Source: Planctomycetota bacterium
GTDB taxonomy: Bacteria; Planctomycetota; PUPC01; JACPCR01
Assembly: GCA_030740295.1 (NCBI GenBank)
Contig: JASLXP010000465.1
Coordinates: forward strand, 1 to 12,349
Length of the DNA: 12,349 nucleotides
Direction of reading: 5' to 3'
Numbering within the stretch: the first letter of the stretch is position 1; each line of letters begins with the position of its first letter. The notes under the pieces were generated by a model that was not told the DNA's origin, did not search any database, and was given only the letters and a program-made list of their open reading frames with translations. Positions 8,111 through 12,349 of the stretch are shown one piece after another. Made by a program: the position numbers and the translations under genes.

Positions 8111-8127
8111 TTTCTGTTACAGATGAC
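8111..8127. repeat. Third copy of the inverted-repeat arm; possible alternative pairing partner
   Basis: Plus-strand bases 8111-8120 equal minus-strand bases 8467-8458 exactly. The next base differs (a G-U pair in minus-strand RNA), then GAT and, after a two-base gap, GAC match. In RNA this copy could pair with 14 contiguous bases of the 8452-8474 arm, competing with 8014-8036. It may be a chance or historical duplicate. Confidence 0.35.
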
Positions 8128-8131
8128 AGAT

Positions 8132-8145
8132 TTCCATGCATGGAA
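8132..8145. repeat. Perfect 14-bp palindrome, possible operator
   Basis: TTCCATGCATGGAA is identical to its reverse complement. It lies about 120 bases upstream of the TIM-barrel start and next to a second short dyad (TCTGT...ACAGA, 8114-8130). A dimeric regulator could bind here, but no regulator gene is in the window and the site is seen once. Confidence 0.25.
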
Positions 8146-8210
8146 CAATCCCCAGAACGATTGTGTCAAGTTTCCCGGGACAGATCCTGGGCACGCCGCC
8201 GTTGACGGAT

Positions 8211-8420
8211 TTCAGGGGCGAAGCCCCGGGCTGTTTGCCTAGCCCAGCCCAACGGGCTGGGTGAATGGGACAAAGATCTGAAAAGGGGCAACGCCCCGGC
8301 CGTTTGCAGGGAGGCCATTCATTGGGGCAAATGACCGGGGCGTTGCCCCTAAGGATGATCTGCCCGATAACCCAGCCCGTTGGGCTGGGCTAGGCAAATG
8401 ACCGGGGCTTTGCCCCTGAA
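8211..8420. repeat. 210-bp nested palindrome of six hairpins (REP/BIME-like)
   Basis: Two hairpin types alternate in mirror order, A-B-A then A-B-A. Type A is a 5-bp GGGGC/GCCCC stem with a 3-base loop: 8215-8227, 8285-8297, 8337-8349, 8404-8416. Type B is an 8-bp CCCAGCCC/GGGCTGGG stem with a 3-base loop: 8243-8261, 8371-8389. The halves are also inverted copies of each other, with 29 bases (8234-8262 and 8370-8398) exactly matched. There is no T-tract, coding potential or transposase. It resembles bacterial interspersed palindromic elements, which stabilise or end transcripts and often occur in many copies; copy number cannot be seen here. It lies between two minus-strand genes. Confidence 0.75.
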
Positions 8421-8451
8421 AACTGTCAGGCCCCGGACGTGATCCAGAGTC

Positions 8452-8474
8452 ATATCCGTAACAGAAACTACTTA
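8452..8474 (-). promoter_or_regulatory. 5' arm of the long-range inverted repeat, starting at the molybdenum-enzyme stop codon
   Basis: The arm begins with the TAA stop (8474-8472) of the upstream gene and pairs in minus-strand RNA with 8014-8036. A ribosome terminating at this TAA would sit on the arm and keep it from pairing, which could free the downstream ribosome-binding site. That mechanism is an inference. Confidence 0.4.
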
Positions 8475-10730
8475 GATCTTTCCGAGCGTTTCAAGAACCA
8501 CACGCGGCGACATCGGCAGTTGCTTCAGTCTCACACCGATTGCGTGATAAATCGCATTCGCGATCGCACCGGGCGGCGGAATGATCGGCACTTCGCCGAC
8601 GCCTCGCACTCCGTACGGATGGCCGGGGTTGGCTACCTCGACCAGCACTGGATCGATCATGGGCAGATCGAGTGAGGTAGGCATTCGGTAATCGAGGAAG
8701 CTGCTGTTCTGCAGGTGTCCGTTGTCGTCGTAAACGAATTCCTCGTTCAGGGCCCAGCCGATGCCTTGAGCCACACCGCCCTGGATCTGGCCTTCGACGT
8801 AGCTCGGATGGATGGCCTTGCCGACGTCCTGGACTGCGGTGTAGCGAAGGATCTCCACCTTGCCGGTTTCGATGTCTACCTCGACATCCACGACATGCGT
8901 ACCGAACCCATGGCCCACGCCTCCGGGCTGAACTGTGGCTCTACCGATGACCGGACCGCCCGTCTGCCCTGTCTTTTCGGCGACCTCTTTGAACGTGAGA
9001 CTATTGGATGTGTCTTTCTTGTTGGTGAAGACCGCCTCCGCGTAATCGACATCCTCCGGTTCGACCTCCAGCATCTTCGCAGCTCGCTCGGTCATCTGAC
9101 GAATCACGTCTTCAGCGGCCTCGATGGATGCAAGGCCGGTGGCGAAGGTTGTTCGGCTTCCGCCGCTACCGTCCGTGTATCCGATTGTGTCCGTGTCCGC
9201 GACGTATGGTTTTATGTCTTCCGCACGGAGACCGAGGGTTTCCGCGGCCTGCATGGCGCAGGTAGTTCTTGTGCCGCCGAGGTCGATCGAGCCCTCGATG
9301 AGTGTGAGCGTACCGTCAGAGATCACATTGAGTATGACCGACGATTGCCCACCACCGTTCATCCAGAAGCCGGAAGCTACGCCTCTGCCGCGGCATTTGC
9401 CCTCAAGCGGGGTCGTGTAGTGCCCGTGCGTCTTTGCAGTCTCTACCGTTTCAAGATATCCGACCTTTGGAAGTGTCGGCCCGTCGGAACGCGTGTCTCC
9501 CTCCTTCACGCCGTTCTTCAGGCGGAAATCGAGCGGGTCCATTCCAATCTTTTCGGAGATTTCGTCGATGACCGTTTCTGTTGCGACGGCAGCATTGGTG
9601 CCGCCCGGCGCACGGTAGGCCTGTGATTTGGGCTTGTTCACGACCACGTCGTAACCGTCGACAACAACATTTGGAATGTTATAGGGAGCAAGACAGACGA
9701 TGGCTCCGGCACCCACCGCCGAGCCCGGGAAAGCGCCGGCCTCGAACGCGAGCATCACTTGCGCGGCCACAAGCTTCCCGTCGTTCGTCGCGCCCAACTT
9801 TACTCGTGTGTATCCGCCGGGCGCTGGGCCGGTTGCGAGGAATTCTTCGGTCCGGCTCATCGTAAATTTGACCGGGCGCCCCGTTTTCTGAGACAGAACC
9901 GCCGCCAACGGATGCAGGTAGGTCGCAAACTTGGCACCGAACCCGCCACCGATTTCCTGGGCCATGACTCGCACCTTTGATTCGGGCAGATTCAGGATCT
10001 GTGCCGTCTGACTGCGAATGGCAAAGTGGCCCTGGGCGCTGGTCCAGACCGTCAGCCCGCCGTTCTCATCCCAACGTGCGGTAGCGTTGTGAGGCTCGAT
10101 GTAGCCCTGGTGGATTGTGGCCGTGGTGAAAGCATGCTCGACAACGACGTCGGCTTCCTCGAACCCCTTCTCGATGTCACCCTTCTTGTTCTGAAAATGT
10201 CTTGAAATATTGCTTGGCTCGTCCGCAATCTCACCAAGCGAATTTGTCTTCAGGTCCTCGTGGAGGACAGGCGCGTCTTCCTGCATGGCATCCAGCGCGT
10301 TCAGTACTGCGGGCAGCTCCTCATACTCGACCTTGATGAGCTTGAGCGCTTGTTCCGCAATGTGCGGGCTGGTCGCGCAAAGCGCGGCAACCGGATGGCC
10401 ATGATACATTGCCTTCGCAGGTGCAAGGACATTCGTGCTGGCATCACGCAGATTGACCACGCTTTCGCCTACCTCTTCGAGCTTGTCTTTCAGGACCGGC
10501 AGATCTCGGGCGGTCATGGTGGCCATCACACCTGGCAGCTTTTCGGCTTCGCTTGTATCGATGGATTTGATCAGAGCGTGCGCGTGAGGGCTGCGGAGCA
10601 CTTTACCGTGAAGCATTCCAGGCAGGTGGATGTCTGCGCCGTAATTGGCGCGGCCCGTTACCTTATCGAGGGCGTCGTGACGAATGGGACGAGTGCCGAC
10701 AACTTTGTAGCTGGTCGTTTCAGTGGACAT
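8472..10730 (-). CDS. Xanthine dehydrogenase family molybdopterin-binding subunit
   Basis: A 752-residue protein of full length for the large, molybdenum-cofactor subunit of the xanthine oxidase/CO dehydrogenase family. Residues about 20-130 form the a/b hammerhead domain (DKVTGRANYGADIHLPGMLHG, in pieces). The cofactor domain shows GGGFGAK at 261-267, AYRAPGG at 371-377, DGSGGSRTT at 520-528 and QGGVAQGIGWALNEE at 650-664. The probable catalytic Glu713 sits in GVRGVGEVP. The active-site loop reads AYRAPGG, without the Cys of the AYRCSF loop of form-I CO dehydrogenase, so it is more likely a hydroxylase or dehydrogenase of a purine, aldehyde or other heterocycle. No signal peptide is seen. 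The partner 2Fe-2S and FAD subunits are not next to it: the next minus-strand gene is a glycosidase-like protein and the other side is divergent. There is no clear Shine-Dalgarno site, but the N-terminus aligns with family expectation. Confidence 0.92.
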   Translation of the reverse strand: MSTETTSYKVVGTRPIRHDALDKVTGRANYGADIHLPGMLHGKVLRSPHAHALIKSIDTSEAEKLPGVMATMTARDLPVLKDKLEEVGESVVNLRDASTNVLAPAKAMYHGHPVAALCATSPHIAEQALKLIKVEYEELPAVLNALDAMQEDAPVLHEDLKTNSLGEIADEPSNISRHFQNKKGDIEKGFEEADVVVEHAFTTATIHQGYIEPHNATARWDENGGLTVWTSAQGHFAIRSQTAQILNLPESKVRVMAQEIGGGFGAKFATYLHPLAAVLSQKTGRPVKFTMSRTEEFLATGPAPGGYTRVKLGATNDGKLVAAQVMLAFEAGAFPGSAVGAGAIVCLAPYNIPNVVVDGYDVVVNKPKSQAYRAPGGTNAAVATETVIDEISEKIGMDPLDFRLKNGVKEGDTRSDGPTLPKVGYLETVETAKTHGHYTTPLEGKCRGRGVASGFWMNGGGQSSVILNVISDGTLTLIEGSIDLGGTRTTCAMQAAETLGLRAEDIKPYVADTDTIGYTDGSGGSRTTFATGLASIEAAEDVIRQMTERAAKMLEVEPEDVDYAEAVFTNKKDTSNSLTFKEVAEKTGQTGGPVIGRATVQPGGVGHGFGTHVVDVEVDIETGKVEILRYTAVQDVGKAIHPSYVEGQIQGGVAQGIGWALNEEFVYDDNGHLQNSSFLDYRMPTSLDLPMIDPVLVEVANPGHPYGVRGVGEVPIIPPPGAIANAIYHAIGVRLKQLPMSPRVVLETLGKI

Positions 10731-10850
10731 GGTGAACGTGATATGGAGTCGAGGGTGGAAATGTTCGATGCATCTTCTAGCGGAGATGTCACATTGTTCA
10801 ACCTGTCAGACGGAAAGCGGAAGACGAAAGACCATAGACTACAGACCACA

Positions 10851-10906
10851 CCATCACTCCATTACGCCATCACTCCACCATTCCATCATTCCATCATTCC
10901 ATGCTT
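10851..10906. repeat. Degenerate 8-bp tandem repeat, seven units
   Basis: Seven consecutive 8-base units, all starting CCA: ccatcact, ccattacg, ccatcact, ccaccatt, ccatcatt, ccatcatt, ccatgctt. It lies in the 252-base region between the divergent molybdenum-enzyme and J-domain genes. The minus strand reads as repeated AATGATGG. It may vary in length by slippage; a link to regulation is speculative. Confidence 0.65.
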
Positions 10907-10914
10907 CGCGTCCG

Positions 10915-10943
10915 TTGACGGCGCTGTGGCCCAGGATTACCAT
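10915..10943 (+). promoter_or_regulatory. Candidate sigma-70-type promoter of the J-domain/YbjN-like/pspA operon
   Basis: TTGACG (10915-10920, 5 of 6 to the -35 consensus) is followed after 17 bases by TACCAT (10938-10943, 4 of 6 to the -10 consensus). Transcription would start near 10950, giving a leader of about 33 bases before the GTG. I found no sigma-54 -24/-12 pattern of the kind that drives enterobacterial pspA. Confidence 0.35.
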
Positions 10944-10982
10944 CCCGCCGCTTGCATACAGGAAGATATCTGGAGTCGATAC

Positions 10983-11366
10983 GTGAATGCCTGGGAGAGA
11001 CTTTGCCAGATTGTCCGGGCGAACTTTCCCTGGCACCGGGCAGACGAATTGATAGATGAACTCGAGGCGCATTTTGCTGCCGATCCGGAGATCGATGTCG
11101 AGCCGAGGGGCACAGCCGGCAGGAGCTCCTATTCCAGGCCCAGCACGAAACCGGGTGTCGAGCCGGTGCTCGCAGGTTACTACGCCAACCTTGAAATCCC
11201 TTATGGGGCAGGCGCAGAAAAGGCCAGGCAGGCCTGGAAGAACCTATTGAAAATGTACCATCCTGATCTTCACCATGACGATCCTGAAAAGCGGCGTATC
11301 GCTAATGAGCTCACTTCACAACTGACCCGGGCCTATCGGGAAATCGATAAAGCCCACAACCGATGA
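10983..11366 (+). CDS. Small J-domain protein (DnaJ-like co-chaperone) of the PspA operon
   Basis: I place the start at GTG 10983, with GGAG seven bases upstream, giving 127 residues. The frame stays open far to the left, but that part is antisense to the molybdenum-enzyme gene and low-complexity repeat, with no good start. Residues about 1-35 form a predicted helix region (WERLCQIVRANFPWHRADELIDELEAHF). Residues 36-60 are a polar linker. Residues about 64-125 are a C-terminal J-domain: YYANLEIP, then helix II, the essential HPD at 93-95 (KMYHPDLHHDDPEKR), and helix III ending in RAYREIDKAH. J-domains stimulate Hsp70 ATPase; there is no zinc-finger or C-terminal substrate domain, so it probably brings Hsp70 (DnaK, not in view) to one specific client. 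The stop is 10 bases before the next gene. The genes downstream suggest PspA as the client; this is inferred. Confidence 0.8.
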   Translation: MNAWERLCQIVRANFPWHRADELIDELEAHFAADPEIDVEPRGTAGRSSYSRPSTKPGVEPVLAGYYANLEIPYGAGAEKARQAWKNLLKMYHPDLHHDDPEKRRIANELTSQLTRAYREIDKAHNR

Positions 11367-11376
11367 GGAGGCCAAC

Positions 11377-11766
11377 ATGTCCGACCAAATGGACAAGGTA
11401 AGAGAATTACTTCTGGACCTCGGGCACGAGATTGTCCAGGAGGTACAGGAGGAAGAATTGTTTGTCATCAAGGATGAAGACAAGGGCATCTGCAATATGA
11501 TCGTCGACTGCGAATCTCCGATGGTCGAGATCGAGCAGTTGATCCTGGAAATCGAAGGCTCGGCATCGAATTACAAACGCCTGCTGCAAATGAATCGAGA
11601 CCTGATTCATGGCTCATTCGTGCTCGACGAAGAGGGCAGCAAAGTTCTGTTCCGCGATACGCTCGAGTTGGAAAACCTCGATGCGAACGAGCTCGAAGCA
11701 ACGATAAACGCCCTCAGCCTTGCGCTGGCGGAATTCGGTGAAGAACTTCTTTCATTTGCAAAGTAG
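11377..11766 (+). CDS. YbjN/CesT-like small acidic protein of the PspA operon
   Basis: A 129-residue, acidic, soluble protein without signal peptide or membrane segments. GAGGAGG five bases upstream gives a strong start, overlapping the J-domain stop. The pattern of an N-terminal helix (MDKVRELLLDLG), a beta-rich centre (EELFVIKDEDKGICNMIVDCE), a long helix (VEIEQLILEIEG...YKRLLQMNRDL), further strands (HGSFVLDEEGSKVLFRDTLELENL) and a last helix (ELEATINALSLALAEFGEELLSF) fits the YbjN or type III secretion chaperone (CesT-like) fold. An alternative is the YjfI/DUF2170 family, whose E. coli gene sits next to the pspA-like yjfJ. Proteins of this fold bind partner proteins, so it may act as an adaptor or chaperone for PspA. 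It is 13 bases ahead of pspA. Confidence 0.7.
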   Translation: MSDQMDKVRELLLDLGHEIVQEVQEEELFVIKDEDKGICNMIVDCESPMVEIEQLILEIEGSASNYKRLLQMNRDLIHGSFVLDEEGSKVLFRDTLELENLDANELEATINALSLALAEFGEELLSFAK

Positions 11767-11779
11767 GGGGACAAAGACA

Positions 11780-12349
11780 ATGGCCAGTATCTTTTCAAGA
11801 TTTTTCAAGATTGGACAGGCAAAAGTCCACAGCACCATCGACAAGATGGAAGACCCGATCACCATGTCCGAACAGGGCATCCGCGACCTTAAAAAAGATC
11901 TTCAGGATGCCATGAGAAGCCTCGGCAGCGTCAAAGCGCTCTCCATCAAGCTGGAGAAAGAATCCAACGACCAGAAACGCCTTGTAGAAGACTACGAGCG
12001 CAAAGCCATGGCGCTTCTCCAGAAATCCGAATCCGGCGATCTCGATCCGGAGGAGGCTGATCGTCTTGCCCGCGAGTGTCTGTTGAAACGTGAGGAAGTC
12101 ATGAAGCGCGCGACTGAGGTCACTGCGCAGGCTGCTCAACAGAAGGAGATGGCCGAAAAGCTCCAGTCGAGAGTGCAGGATATGAAGAGCAAAATCAGTG
12201 CGTACGAAAACGAACTGATCACCCTCAAAGCCCGCGCCAAGACGGCCAACGCCACCCGCAAGATCAATCAGCAGCTCGCCAGCCTCGACAGCAACAGCAC
12301 GGTCGCCATGCTCGAACGGATGAAAGAGAAGGTCTCCGAGCAGGAAGCC
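11780..12349 (+). CDS. pspA: PspA/IM30 (Vipp1) family envelope-stress protein, 3' end cut by window
   Basis: 190 codons are present and the frame is open at the window edge; family members are usually about 220-260 residues. Residues 1-25 (MASIFSRFFKIGQAKVHSTIDKMEDP) form the amphipathic membrane-binding helix followed by the conserved turn before helix 1. Residues about 28-190 are a nearly continuous charged coiled coil (IRDLKKDLQDAMRS, QKRLVEDYERKAMALL, EEADRLARECLLKREEV, KLQSRVQDMKSKISAYENEL), as in the ESCRT-III-like hairpin. The family forms rods and rings on stressed or damaged inner membranes. GGGGG about ten bases upstream of the ATG serves as ribosome-binding site. The usual regulators PspF, PspB and PspC are not in view, and the upstream partners are a J-domain and a YbjN-like protein. 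It could equally be named a YjfJ- or Vipp1-type paralogue. Confidence 0.9.
   Translation, partial: MASIFSRFFKIGQAKVHSTIDKMEDPITMSEQGIRDLKKDLQDAMRSLGSVKALSIKLEKESNDQKRLVEDYERKAMALLQKSESGDLDPEEADRLARECLLKREEVMKRATEVTAQAAQQKEMAEKLQSRVQDMKSKISAYENELITLKARAKTANATRKINQQLASLDSNSTVAMLERMKEKVSEQEA

Noticed and set aside
8211..8420. CRISPR array or intrinsic terminator
   Set aside because: Repeats are inverted hairpins with 3-base loops and unequal spacing, not direct repeats with unique spacers. No T-tract follows any stem.
8715..9626. Plus-strand open frame of 303 codons
   Set aside because: It is antisense to the conserved C-terminal half of the molybdenum-cofactor subunit, so it is an artefact of that gene's codon bias.
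10260..10982. Long plus-strand open frame continuous with the J-domain gene
   Set aside because: It is antisense to the molybdenum-enzyme gene and then runs through the 8-bp repeat. No domain is visible before the GTG at 10983, which has a good ribosome-binding site.

Overview
The window is a stretch of bacterial chromosome of moderately high GC content. It has standard bacterial start and stop codons, Shine-Dalgarno sites ahead of most genes, and no RNA genes, transposase or CRISPR array. Several features fit environmental lineages of the Planctomycetes/Verrucomicrobia (PVC) type or nearby candidate phyla such as Hydrogenedentota, Poribacteria or Latescibacterota: exported right-handed beta-helix proteins, a secreted EDR1/transglutaminase-type protein with an N-terminal beta-sandwich, an unassigned TIM-barrel glycosidase-like protein, and palindromic REP-like intergenic DNA. 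This placement is an inference from gene content, not a measured affiliation.

Left part (268-8011, all minus strand). In transcription order the genes are: a secreted TIM-barrel glycosidase-like protein (8011-6017), a DegT/DnrJ/EryC1/StrS aminotransferase (5870-4725), a secreted beta-helix protein whose start lies inside the aminotransferase gene (4756-2795), a secreted EDR1/transglutaminase-like putative cysteine peptidase (2722-1454), and a sialidase-fold Asp-box protein without a signal peptide (1263-268). They look like an accessory cluster for carbohydrate or cell-surface polymer turnover. A short, nearly exact copy of part of the beta-helix gene lies between the TIM-barrel and aminotransferase genes and looks like the remnant of a second beta-helix gene.

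Middle (8012-8471). This 460-base gene-free stretch is rich in structure. It holds a 210-base nested imperfect palindrome made of two hairpin types in mirror order. It is flanked by a 23-base inverted repeat that joins the stop codon of the upstream molybdenum-enzyme gene to the ribosome-binding site of the TIM-barrel gene. Every non-Watson-Crick position in that repeat is a G-U pair in the minus-strand RNA.

Right part. A minus-strand molybdopterin-binding subunit of the xanthine dehydrogenase family (10730-8472) has neither its iron-sulphur nor its FAD partner in view. It diverges from a tight plus-strand operon of three genes: a small J-domain protein (GTG start, 10983-11366), a YbjN/CesT-like small acidic protein (11377-11766) and PspA/IM30 (11780 to the window edge). 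The divergent intergenic region carries an 8-bp tandem repeat and a plausible sigma-70-type promoter. The J-domain/YbjN-like/PspA operon is the best candidate here for an under-described system: a membrane-stress ESCRT-III-like protein with its own co-chaperone.
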